Source: Sulfurovaceae bacterium
GTDB taxonomy: Bacteria; Campylobacterota; Campylobacteria; Campylobacterales; Sulfurovaceae
Length of the DNA: 64,000 bases
Assembly: GCA_028714675.1 (NCBI GenBank)
Contig: JAQTLV010000003.1
Span: forward strand, 186,001 to 250,000
Reading direction: 5' to 3'
Shown: positions 1 through 6,411 of the stretch, piece after piece
Numbering within the stretch: position 1 is the stretch's first letter
Layout: each line of letters opens with the position of its first letter
Program-made: the position numbers and the translations under genes
The notes under the pieces: model-generated
What the model saw: the letters and a program-made list of their open reading frames with translations, nothing else
Database searches by the model: none
Told to the model about the DNA's origin: nothing

Positions 1-55
1 CCATGGTCCTGGAGGCGAAGAAGCCGAAGACAACGTTATATTAAAGTTGGAATAA
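1..55 (+). CDS. 3' end of an upstream gene (partial, uncertain)
   Basis: Frame 2 is open from the window edge to a TAA at 53-55 and would encode an acidic C-terminus ending DNVILKLE. The stop lies just before the repeat-rich block that starts near 59, as the other genes of this array do. A second frame ending at 44 (...KPKTTLY) is also possible. There is too little sequence to name a family, so this is a weak call. Confidence 0.3.
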   Translation, partial: HGPGGEEAEDNVILKLE

Positions 56-75
56 GAGTGATACAACAAATCAGA

Positions 76-116
76 GGAGACCAATCAAAAAGCCGCAGGC
101 GGTTTTTTGATTGGTC
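76..116. repeat. Perfect-stem hairpin (GACCAATCAAAAA family), full copy
   Basis: The arms at 79-96 and 99-116 pair over 18 positions with one G-T wobble (GACCAATCAAAAA... / TTTTTTGATTGGTC). The left part, GGAGACCAATCAAAAA plus a GC-rich tip, recurs at 542-573 after the next gene, where the right arm is missing. No T-tract follows, so it is not a typical terminator. It is followed by AACGTTATAC at 124-132, which resembles an integron core site only loosely. Read as the boundary element of a cassette-like unit. Confidence 0.6.
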
Positions 117-151
117 ATTGCAAACGTTATACCTACTGAGGGAAAGACATT

Positions 152-532
152 ATGAATAAACCGTCATTCGAGGAAGTTGTCGCTTTTGTACGAGGCTTCC
201 ATAGTATTTCTCCTAAACAGGCTATTACATCCGACACACTCTTGGAAGCTGATCTTGGAATAACTGGAGATGATGGCGATGATTTACTACTAGCGGTAAG
301 TGAACGATTCCAGGTCGACCTTGCATCACCAGAAAAAGGTATCAGTCAAACGCTTGAACTGAGACCGAATGAATTTTTGTTTGGTCCGGAGGGATTCGAT
401 CCAATAGGCATTACAGTGCTTATTCGATGGCTCAAAGGTGAGCCACGACCGATATATCGTGATTTAACAATAGGAGAACTACATGATGCCATACAAAAAG
501 CACCATCATCCACTTCTGGCATTAGGGTATAA
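152..532 (+). CDS. DUF1493-family, acyl-carrier-protein-like protein
   Basis: The 126-residue product matches the DUF1493 pattern: a helical N-terminus, then LEADLGITGDDGDDLL near residues 30-45, then FQVDL. That core resembles the phosphopantetheine-attachment region of acyl carrier proteins, although here the usual DSL serine position reads as DDG. Function is unknown; family members are usually small stand-alone proteins. The start ATG follows GAGGGAAAGACATT. The TAA stop lies within GTATAAC, the first motif of the following repeat block. By eye the gene is richer in GC than the core genes, suggesting an outside origin. The family call is good, the function open. Confidence 0.7.
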   Translation: MNKPSFEEVVAFVRGFHSISPKQAITSDTLLEADLGITGDDGDDLLLAVSERFQVDLASPEKGISQTLELRPNEFLFGPEGFDPIGITVLIRWLKGEPRPIYRDLTIGELHDAIQKAPSSTSGIRV

Positions 533-541
533 CAACACATT

Positions 542-573
542 GGAGACCAATCAAAAACCCGCGGGCGGCTTTT
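542..573. repeat. Truncated copy of the GACCAATCAAAAA hairpin
   Basis: This repeats the left arm and GC-rich tip of the hairpin at 76-116 (GGAGACCAATCAAAAA then CCGCGGGCGG), but changes at about 574 into GCTCGTTCCAACC, the start of the other hairpin family. It looks like a recombination junction between two repeat types. Confidence 0.55.
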
Positions 574-576
574 AGC

Positions 577-603
577 TCGTTCCAACCATCCTAAGGTGGA
601 ATG
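577..603. repeat. Degenerate TTCCACCTC-type hairpin
   Basis: CGTTCCAACC and GGTGGAA pair except for one extra A in the left arm. It is related to the intact hairpins at 1205, 3984 and 5225. A single unpaired base in one arm is also a feature of integron attC sites, but one example is not proof. Confidence 0.4.
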
Positions 604-640
604 CATACGATAATTTAAATTCCCAAAAAATCCAATAACT

Positions 641-683
641 TTATAGAAATTTATATATAATGGTTTTTAAATAAAGAGTTATG
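641..683 (+). promoter_or_regulatory. Promoter-bearing repeat, copy 1
   Basis: One of five copies of a block of about 40 nt: TTATAGAAATTTATATATAATGG, then TTTTTAAATAAAGAGTTATG. It contains a TATAAT at 656-661 within an AT-rich stretch, which fits the -10-dominated sigma70 promoters of Campylobacterota. Homology with the other copies stops at GTTAT. It lies 55 nt before the gene at 739. Confidence 0.65.
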
Positions 684-738
684 TGTAAAAATTAAATTCT
701 ATGATTGTATAATCTATAAATATAAACAAGGGGATGTA

Positions 739-1203
739 ATGAATAAAATAATAAGATTATTTGCTGTATTGATATGTATGGTTGTTTTCTCTACAGCTAA
801 TGCAAATGATTTAACTGGGCAAACTATCAATGTATTTCTTGGTAATATTGATAAAGCCATCGTTGCAAAGAATACGAGTTTGATTTCAGATACATTAAGT
901 GAGCATGTTATAATAGTTGTCAATGTGAAAATGCAAGGTCAGAATCGTGTTCTTAAACTTACTAAAACAGAATATGTATCTATGCTAGAGCAAGGTTGGT
1001 CTGCATGCAAAAATTATAAATATGCTCGGACAAATGTAAGTATTAAAATTAAAAGTAACAGAGCATTTGTCACTTCAGATGTCAAAGAATCAATGACTGT
1101 GCAAGGCAAAAAAATATCAGGTATATCAAAAGAAGAAACAACGATAGAATTGGTTGATGGTCAACCATTAGTTACTAAAATAGTTGGATATACAAGTATG
1201 TAG
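739..1203 (+). CDS. Secreted NTF2/SnoaL-like protein
   Basis: This 154-residue protein begins with a clear signal peptide (residues 1 to about 22, ending TANA). The rest has the spacing of a small NTF2-fold protein: a helix with IDKAIVAKNTSLI, paired beta strands and a C-terminal IELVDGQPLVTKIVGY. No catalytic residues can be assigned, so the fold call is an inference from pattern. AGGGG stands 8 nt before the ATG. It is preceded by the promoter repeat at 641 and followed after 1 nt by a perfect hairpin (1205-1230), and probably shares a transcript with the gene at 1249. Confidence 0.55.
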   Translation: MNKIIRLFAVLICMVVFSTANANDLTGQTINVFLGNIDKAIVAKNTSLISDTLSEHVIIVVNVKMQGQNRVLKLTKTEYVSMLEQGWSACKNYKYARTNVSIKIKSNRAFVTSDVKESMTVQGKKISGISKEETTIELVDGQPLVTKIVGYTSM

Positions 1204-1204
1204 C

Positions 1205-1230
1205 CGTTCCACCTCTCTTGAGGTGGAACG
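1205..1230. repeat. Perfect hairpin, TTCCACCTC family
   Basis: CGTTCCACCTC (1205-1215) and GAGGTGGAACG (1220-1230) pair perfectly with a TCTT loop. Related hairpins sit at 3984-4037 and 5225-5256. No T-run follows on either strand, so it is not an ordinary intrinsic terminator. It separates two genes that share one upstream promoter repeat. Confidence 0.7.
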
Positions 1231-1248
1231 AAAAGAAGGAGTGCAAGA

Positions 1249-1807
1249 ATGAAAGTATTGCGTTTATTGTTTTTGTTTTTTGGGCTAATGCTACTGTCGC
1301 AAATAGCATATTCAGAACCACAGAGATTTGTCGTCGTTGGGCGTGGACTTATTTTTGCACTTGCAGAACCGGCTGGATGGAAGATGGACACAGAGAGTGG
1401 TGCCAGAGATGGTTTGCCTGTGGTGTTCTATCCCTCAACCCAAACTTGGGATACCGCACCTGCGGTGATGTACGCGAATACAGCTATAAAGAAATGTCAG
1501 CCGAGTCCTAGCTTGGTCGCATTCATTAATGACGATGTAAACGAAATCAAAAGCCATGACCCTAGCCTGCGTGTAAGCGATGGTGGCACCATTGAGTGCG
1601 GACGGAAGAATAGTGACCCTAAAGAAGTTCTCGGGTGACCGCTATGGCAACCATGAAGTTGTTGCGTACATAAATGAAAAAGATGTGTTCGTTTCTTTTA
1701 CGCTTAGCACAAAGAATCCCCAACAATATAAGGCTGCTATTTCATCATTCAAAATGCTGGTCACAAGCTATCAATATGTAGGGAGTTCTGGCGGCTGTGC
1801 AAAATAG
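1249..1807 (+). pseudogene. Secreted hypothetical protein, frameshifted
   Basis: The first reading frame starts at ATG 1249 after AAGAAGGAG, carries a signal peptide (about residues 1-22) and stops at 1636-1638. The continuation lies in another frame and is open to TAA 1805-1807, with a well-formed protein sequence (KKFSGDRYGNHEVVAYI and onward). The two frames overlap from about 1580 to 1638; the first loses sense around ECGRKNSD while the second gains it at ADGRIVTLKK. One extra base near 1590-1615 would explain this. Together they would make a protein of about 185 residues of unknown function. It could be a decayed gene, a sequencing error or, less likely, programmed frameshifting. By eye it is GC-richer than its neighbours. 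Confidence 0.65.
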
Positions 1808-1854
1808 GACTAAGCAGCTGCTCAAGTTCGCTCCATCAGCTCGCTGAAAATAGA

Positions 1855-1933
1855 GGGGGCAAGTGATGAAAATAAACCACAAAAAAATACCTATAATTTT
1901 TACAGAAATTTATATATAATTGTTGTTGAATAT
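1855..1933 (+). repeat. 79-nt direct repeat, copy 1, containing promoter repeat copy 2
   Basis: This is identical to 4723-4801 at 78 of 79 positions (the difference is C or T within TTAYAGAAATT). It starts GGGGGCAAGTGATGAAAATA. Its last 34 nt (1900-1933) are a copy of the promoter-bearing repeat with TATAAT at 1915-1920. A second possible -10 (TATAAT) lies at 1892-1897. It ends 20 nt before the DUF2569 gene. Confidence 0.75.
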
Positions 1934-1953
1934 GGTTTGAGTAAGGGAATAAA

Positions 1954-2475
1954 ATGAAATCAAGTATTTCTTTTGAAGAAAATTTACAACCACAACAAAA
2001 CAAAGTAGAAAAAGTACCTAGAAATATTGGAGGATGGCTTATTTTTCTTGCAATAGGAATTGTTTTTTGGCCTTTTCGTATGCTGTATTTCGCATTTATT
2101 GTTTATTTTCCTATGTTACATGATAACGGTTGGAAGGTACATACCATTGAAGCCAGTAATGCATATTTGCCATCATGGGGATTATTTTTATTTGGTGAAA
2201 TTATCATTAATTTAGCAATACTCTTAGTTTCAATTTATTTGGTGTTACTATTTTTTGGCAAGAAATCAAATTTTCCAAAATGGTATGCCTCGATATCATT
2301 ATTTTCTGTAATTTTTTTATTGATTGATTCATACATATTAACTTTAATTGTTCCGACTACACTTATGTTTGATGTTGAAACGATAAAAGAACTTAGTAAA
2401 TCGTTAATAAGTCTTTTTATATGGACACCATATCTATTTTTGTCACAACGCTCTAAGGAAACATTTGTAAATTAA
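1954..2475 (+). CDS. DUF2569-family membrane protein
   Basis: The 173-residue protein opens with a charged segment, then IGGWLIFLAIGIVFWP (residues 25-40), the typical entry of DUF2569 proteins. Four hydrophobic segments follow (about 27-50, 80-110, 114-137, 145-163). It ends with WTPYLFLSQRSKETFV, which matches the family C-terminus, where a short run of polar residues follows the last helix. It is an inner-membrane protein of unknown role. The start has AAGGGAATAAA upstream. It sits directly behind the 79-nt repeat and probably has its own promoter there. The family call is strong. Confidence 0.75.
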   Translation: MKSSISFEENLQPQQNKVEKVPRNIGGWLIFLAIGIVFWPFRMLYFAFIVYFPMLHDNGWKVHTIEASNAYLPSWGLFLFGEIIINLAILLVSIYLVLLFFGKKSNFPKWYASISLFSVIFLLIDSYILTLIVPTTLMFDVETIKELSKSLISLFIWTPYLFLSQRSKETFVN

Positions 2476-2485
2476 ATATAAGAAT

Positions 2486-2528
2486 TTATAGAAATTTATA
2501 TATAATGGTTGTTAAATAAAGAGTTATC
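2486..2528 (+). promoter_or_regulatory. Promoter-bearing repeat, copy 3
   Basis: TTATAGAAATTTATATATAATGG continues with TTGTTAAATAAAGAGTTATC. TATAAT is at 2501-2506. It starts 11 nt after the DUF2569 stop, so almost the whole spacer is this repeat, and it ends 33 nt before the next gene. The sequence after GTTAT differs from copies 1 and 4. Confidence 0.65.
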
Positions 2529-2560
2529 TCGTTGAAACGGAATAATAGAGGATTAACCAC

Positions 2561-3412
2561 ATGAAACTTACGGAAAAGATTCATCTACTAAGATTGGATT
2601 TTCAAATAAATATGAACCCGCATAAAAAAATCGATAGGTTTGTAAACTGCATCATTGTTTTTGGGAACAAAATAACCCTGATAGATACGGGCACAAAAGG
2701 CTCATTCCATAATATCTTTGCTTATATCAGAGAGCATGGTCGGGATATTTCAGATATCGAAACAGTGATTCTGTCCCATTCACACCCCGACCATATAGGT
2801 TCTGCCGCTGAGATTAAGAATATAACTGGATGCCAAATTCTAGCCCATGAAAATGAAAAAAGTTGGATTGAGAACATTGAGATTCAAAACAGTGAGCGCC
2901 CTGTTCCGGACTTTTTTAAATTGGTGGACAAGTCTGTGAAAATAGACGCATTTTTAGAACATGACCAAGAAATTATGGCGGATAAGAATATCACCATGAA
3001 AGTCATTCATTCGCCTGGTCATTCTAAAGGTTCCGTAAACATTTTATTCCTTGAAGACAGGATATTATTTACTGCCGATTCAATTCCGGTAAAAAATGAT
3101 ATCCCCAACTATGATAATTTCAATGATTTGTTGCACTCCTTGAATTGCATAAGGGCAAGCCACGATAGCCGAGACCATGAGATTTTACTGACTTCTTGGA
3201 CGCCAGTAATTACTGACCCGAAAGAGATCGAAAGGTTTTTGGATGAAGGTGAATGTTATCTGAATGCACTAGATGAGACGGTAAAGAGCATTTATGTTGG
3301 GAAAGAGTCTGAGCCGTTTGAGTTTTGCAAGAAGGCAATATTAAAATTGGGATTGCCGGATTTTTATGTGAATCCAATTGTTGATAGAGCATTTAGGGCG
3401 CATAAAATATGA
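2561..3412 (+). CDS. Metallo-beta-lactamase-fold hydrolase
   Basis: This 283-residue protein has the metal-binding motif HSHPDH (residues 73-78), a second histidine in HSPGHSKGS (H154) and the bridging aspartate in FTADS (D173). It is therefore likely an active dinuclear-metal hydrolase of the glyoxalase II/MBL superfamily. There is no signal peptide, so it is probably cytoplasmic. The substrate cannot be read from sequence; the C-terminal 80 residues are helical, as in MBL proteins with an added C-terminal domain. The start has AGAGGATTAACC upstream. It is the largest gene of the array and has its own promoter repeat at 2486. Composition is intermediate between the core genes and the GC-richer cassettes. 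Confidence 0.8.
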   Translation: MKLTEKIHLLRLDFQINMNPHKKIDRFVNCIIVFGNKITLIDTGTKGSFHNIFAYIREHGRDISDIETVILSHSHPDHIGSAAEIKNITGCQILAHENEKSWIENIEIQNSERPVPDFFKLVDKSVKIDAFLEHDQEIMADKNITMKVIHSPGHSKGSVNILFLEDRILFTADSIPVKNDIPNYDNFNDLLHSLNCIRASHDSRDHEILLTSWTPVITDPKEIERFLDEGECYLNALDETVKSIYVGKESEPFEFCKKAILKLGLPDFYVNPIVDRAFRAHKI

Positions 3413-3493
3413 AAAAGGTAGTATTGTCATAACAATTGCATAGAAGAGACAAGCAACAATAACAACGCATTCTCTTGATAGGAATGCACACGA

Positions 3494-3534
3494 GAATTTA
3501 TTTTATATATAATGTTGTTAAATAAAGAGTTATG
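3494..3534 (+). promoter_or_regulatory. Promoter-bearing repeat, copy 4
   Basis: GAATTTATTTTATATATAATG continues with TTGTTAAATAAAGAGTTATG. TATAAT is at 3508-3513. This copy lacks the TATAGAAA part of the upstream half but is identical to copies 1 and 3 around AAATAAAGAGTTAT. It lies 15 nt before the next gene. Confidence 0.65.
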
Positions 3535-3549
3535 TTTAAGGAGAGATAA

Positions 3550-3966
3550 GTGAATTACCCTGAATGGGATGAATCATTAAGTGATAAGAATTTAATCGAA
3601 GAATTTTATCGTGAGCTATTGATTAAATATCCAGAGATGAAAGAGAATGTCGAGTATAATGAAGGTTTGTTGCATATTGATATGGGGTATCTTCAAAGTC
3701 TTGCTGAGAAATTATGTAAGGAAAGAAAACTTGATGAAGCAAGGAAGTGTTTTAATTGGGTAAATTCTTTCTTTTGTCGTAGTAAAAATGAATTACTTAA
3801 TGCAATCAATGTGTCATTCCTTGAGTATTTTGAATATCACCATGGGCTTACAGATAGTGAGTTAGAAGAGCTTATGCCACCTGAACTATATCGTGGCTAT
3901 AAAGAGATGATGTCATATATGGAAAAAATGGCTAAAGATGCAAATGAGAGTAGCAAAGAAACATAA
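3550..3966 (+). CDS. Hypothetical protein, DUF7674-like
   Basis: The 138-residue, all-helical, acidic protein starts at GTG 3550 behind a strong AAGGAGAG. It has the pattern helix, GLLHIDMGYLQSLAEKL (residues 36-52), KCFNWVNSFF, then NAINVSFLEYFEY (about 83-95) and MPPELYRGYKEM, which I associate from memory with the DUF7674 family of unknown function, often found in immunity or cassette contexts. The TAA stop lies in ACATAACAAG, a motif like the one at the end of the gene at 152. The next gene follows after a long hairpin and probably shares the promoter at 3508. Confidence 0.5.
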   Translation: MNYPEWDESLSDKNLIEEFYRELLIKYPEMKENVEYNEGLLHIDMGYLQSLAEKLCKERKLDEARKCFNWVNSFFCRSKNELLNAINVSFLEYFEYHHGLTDSELEELMPPELYRGYKEMMSYMEKMAKDANESSKET

Positions 3967-3983
3967 CAAGTGCATATTAACTC

Positions 3984-4037
3984 GTTCCACCTCTCCGGAG
4001 ACTGTGGGTTGTTTCACAGTCTCAGGAGAGGTGGAAC
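3984..4037. repeat. Long hairpin, TTCCACCTC family
   Basis: The arms of 23 nt (3984-4006 and 4015-4037) pair at 22 positions around an 8-nt loop (GGTTGTTT). The outer half, GTTCCACCTCTCC, is shared with the hairpins at 1205 and 5225; the inner half, GGAGACTGTG, is unique to this copy. No T-run follows. A CATAAC motif lies just upstream at 3962-3967. This is the strongest secondary structure in the array. Confidence 0.75.
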
Positions 4038-4057
4038 TAAAGAAAAGGATATTTAAA

Positions 4058-4708
4058 ATGGATGAATCATTTTTTTCTATTGTTAGAAATTCTATCTTAG
4101 AAGTACGTGCTGCATATAAAATGGAGAAACTAATATCTGATTTTTCAGATAAATTTGTAATGGCAAAGAAAAAACTGGATTTAGGTAATCCTTTGGAGAT
4201 GCTTGCACTTGGAAATCTATCTTTAGGGGATGCATGGAGGGCTTTGGCAGAGTTTTATGACAAGAACCATTCGCTTGTTGATGCGGATAGATTGGCAACA
4301 GAAGCTTTTTTAAGGGCAACAGAGGCACAGTTATGGATAGATAATACAAGTAATTTTTGTAAAACTCAATATGAAACTCGCTGGTTCCTTGGACTAGGAA
4401 TTGATCCAGATTATCTTAAGCTTTTTGAACTTTGGAGCGATAAATTCACATCAGACAATCGGGAAGTTGAGATGGCTTGGATATGCACATTTGGACCACT
4501 AGAATTACGCGATTTAAAAGCTGCCTGCCTTTGGCTCTGTCTTGGTGAGGAGCGTTGGAGCAGGAGTGAATGCCCGCCAGTGTTACCAAGTGGAGATTTT
4601 GTATCTCTTCATGAGTATCTAGTTAAAAAGATTTCCAAACAAATTTGGAAACGTCTACAAAAAGAGAGTAAACACATAGTATATGCAGAATTTATACAGA
4701 ACAGATAA
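4058..4708 (+). CDS. Hypothetical protein of unknown family
   Basis: The reading frame is open from 3938, but the hairpin and an AAAGGA at 4044-4049 make ATG 4058 the likely start, giving 216 residues. No signal peptide or membrane segment is seen. It is helical and rich in aromatic residues, with AWRALAEFYDKNHSL near residue 58 and a C-terminal basic helix. I do not recognise the family. It is in the same orientation as the gene at 3550 and probably co-transcribed with it across the hairpin. Composition is close to the host average. Confidence 0.6.
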   Translation: MDESFFSIVRNSILEVRAAYKMEKLISDFSDKFVMAKKKLDLGNPLEMLALGNLSLGDAWRALAEFYDKNHSLVDADRLATEAFLRATEAQLWIDNTSNFCKTQYETRWFLGLGIDPDYLKLFELWSDKFTSDNREVEMAWICTFGPLELRDLKAACLWLCLGEERWSRSECPPVLPSGDFVSLHEYLVKKISKQIWKRLQKESKHIVYAEFIQNR

Positions 4709-4722
4709 TTTAAAATATAGGG

Positions 4723-4801
4723 GGGGGCAAGTGATGAAAATAAACCACAAAAAAATACCTATAATTTTTATAGAAATTTATATATAATTGTTGTTGAATA
4801 T
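4723..4801 (+). repeat. 79-nt direct repeat, copy 2, containing promoter repeat copy 5
   Basis: This matches 1855-1933 at 78 of 79 positions. The promoter part is 4768-4801 with TATAAT at 4783-4788. It begins 14 nt after the previous stop codon and ends 22 nt before the next start. High identity with no drift implies recent duplication or recombination. Confidence 0.75.
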
Positions 4802-4823
4802 ATGGTTATATAGAAGGATAAAG

Positions 4824-5219
4824 GTGCTACCTAAAATACTTTTAAAAAATGCAGTTCAGTCTGGTAAGGAATTTGGATGGAAAATAAAAGATTTTGAAGA
4901 AGCAGTAAATATTGCTATCTCATGCAATCTTGCATGTCTTGGTGGTCAATTTCAATGGACGCTTTCAAATGGTACATGCGAAGCATATTGGTTAAATTCG
5001 GATTCCGCAAAAAAACTAGAAAGTGAGTCTTGGTCTCAATATGTTTTAAGAAGTAATGATGAAGTTTTTTCTGGCTTCAATATAATACTTTCTTCGGTTG
5101 ATTTTGAGATTGAATCCAATAAATTTGAATTTCTAAAACTAGAAAATCAAAAAGGCATAAATATTAGTAATTATCTTATCTTTGTTGCATATTTCGTTAA
5201 TCAATGTGAAATTATCTAA
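4824..5219 (+). CDS. Hypothetical protein
   Basis: The frame is open from 4788, but that start would lie inside the promoter repeat. GTG 4824 with AGAAGGA 5 nt upstream is better and gives 131 residues. The protein has an N-terminal helix, then an alanine-rich helix, GGQFQWTLSNGTCEAYWLN (about residues 42-60) and a C-terminal hydrophobic stretch. The pattern recalls small conserved proteins of unknown function found singly in accessory regions; I cannot name the family. It is the last gene of the array, followed by a hairpin at 5225. Confidence 0.55.
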   Translation: MLPKILLKNAVQSGKEFGWKIKDFEEAVNIAISCNLACLGGQFQWTLSNGTCEAYWLNSDSAKKLESESWSQYVLRSNDEVFSGFNIILSSVDFEIESNKFEFLKLENQKGINISNYLIFVAYFVNQCEII

Positions 5220-5224
5220 TTTTA

Positions 5225-5256
5225 TCTCTTTCCACCTCTCCTGAGGTGGAAAGAGA
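5225..5256 (+). terminator. Hairpin of the TTCCACCTC family, possible terminator
   Basis: TCTCTTTCCACCTC and GAGGTGGAAAGAGA pair perfectly over 14 bp with a TCCT loop. Unlike its relatives it is followed by GAATTTTTC, so it may terminate the array transcript. It also marks the edge between accessory and core genes. Confidence 0.5.
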
Positions 5257-5347
5257 GAATTTTTCTATACTTCATTAACCACCAATTAACATTTTTTCGT
5301 TAAAATTTCCTTTTTAAAATTATAAGTTATAAAAGGAATATTTAGAA

Positions 5348-5737
5348 ATGAAGAAAATATTATTGGCTCTTTTGGCAATTATGGCATTGGCAAATGCTGA
5401 TGTAACAAATGTGGTTGCAAGCAAAGCATTTTTAGGTAAAAATATAAAAATTATCGATGTTAGAACTCCAGGCGAGTGGGCAAGTACAGGCATCATCAAA
5501 GGTTCATACCCTGTTATGTTTTTTGATGAAAGAGGCGAAGCAAAAGAGGCTGCGTTTAGAGCAAAGCTCAACAAAATAATCAAGAAAAATGAAAAATTTG
5601 CGATTATTTGTAGAACAGGAGCTAGGACTACTGCGATAGCAAAAATATTAGATAATGATTATGATATTATAAATTTGCAAGGTGGAATGGTTAGATTGAT
5701 GCAAGAAGGATACAAACCAGTTCCATATAAAAGATAA
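5348..5737 (+). CDS. Periplasmic rhodanese-domain protein
   Basis: The 129-residue protein has an N-terminal signal peptide (residues 1-17, ending ANA) and a single rhodanese domain: IIDVRTPGEW at 35-44 and the active-site loop CRTGARTT starting at Cys88. The catalytic cysteine is present, so sulfur transfer (thiosulfate or persulfide) in the periplasm is likely; the physiological partner is unknown. AAGGAATATTTAGAA precedes the ATG. It is the first core-like gene after the cassette region and converges with the potassium-uptake pair downstream. Confidence 0.88.
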   Translation: MKKILLALLAIMALANADVTNVVASKAFLGKNIKIIDVRTPGEWASTGIIKGSYPVMFFDERGEAKEAAFRAKLNKIIKKNEKFAIICRTGARTTAIAKILDNDYDIINLQGGMVRLMQEGYKPVPYKR

Positions 5738-5757
5738 ATCATCCAAGGGATGTAGAA

Positions 5758-6411
5758 TCAAACTCTTTTACTGAGAGTTTCTACATCATTGTTGTTACCT
5801 ATAACAACTATTATATCCCCACTCTCCAATATATCATCACTCTCAAATTTTGTATACCAAGTACCATGATGTTTATAAGCAATAGGTTTTACATTGTATT
5901 GCTCTCCAAAAGTATTTGAAAGAATAGATATTCCAACCCAAAATTTTGGAACAATCATTTTTGCAATTTTCATACTTACAGACAAATCTATAGTTTCATA
6001 TATCATAGTATGCTCTATGAGATTTTTAACTAATTTTTTTGCGACTTGTCTTTCTGGATAAATGATGTTATTTGCACCTATTTTGGCAAGTATTTGCCCA
6101 TGAACTTGACTTGCTGCTTTTGCAATTATTGTTTTTACTCCAAGGTCTTTAAGTGCCATAACAGTCAATATACTAGCTTCTATATCTTCACCAATACTAA
6201 CTATGCCAACATCAGCGTTTCTAACTCCAGCTTCTTCTAGGGCATATTTATCCGTAGAATCTAAACTTATAGCTTCTTCTATATATTCACTAACTTCTCT
6301 TATATGCTCTTCATTGGTATCTATACCTATAACACTAGCACCTTGTTGTCCAAGACCTTTTGCTACATGATGACCAAATTTCCCCAAACCTATAACTACA
6401 TATTGCTTCAT
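5758..6411 (-). CDS. Trk/Ktr potassium uptake regulatory subunit (RCK protein)
   Basis: The 217-residue cytoplasmic protein has a Rossmann nucleotide-binding domain (GLGKFGHHVAKGL at residues 8-20, acidic D31 at the end of strand 2) and a C-terminal RCK_C domain from about 135. It is one RCK unit, as in KtrA, not the double unit of TrkA. It gates the membrane subunit upstream, whose stop overlaps its start by 4 nt (6408-6411), so translation is coupled. It binds ATP/ADP or NAD(H) in known homologues. Confidence 0.88.
   Translation of the reverse strand: MKQYVVIGLGKFGHHVAKGLGQQGASVIGIDTNEEHIREVSEYIEEAISLDSTDKYALEEAGVRNADVGIVSIGEDIEASILTVMALKDLGVKTIIAKAASQVHGQILAKIGANNIIYPERQVAKKLVKNLIEHTMIYETIDLSVSMKIAKMIVPKFWVGISILSNTFGEQYNVKPIAYKHHGTWYTKFESDDILESGDIIVVIGNNNDVETLSKRV

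Noticed and set aside
1-5260. Integron integrase, toxin-antitoxin pair or transposase in the accessory region
   Set aside because: All frames were examined; none shows recombinase, DDE or known toxin/antitoxin motifs. The integron idea therefore depends on repeats alone.
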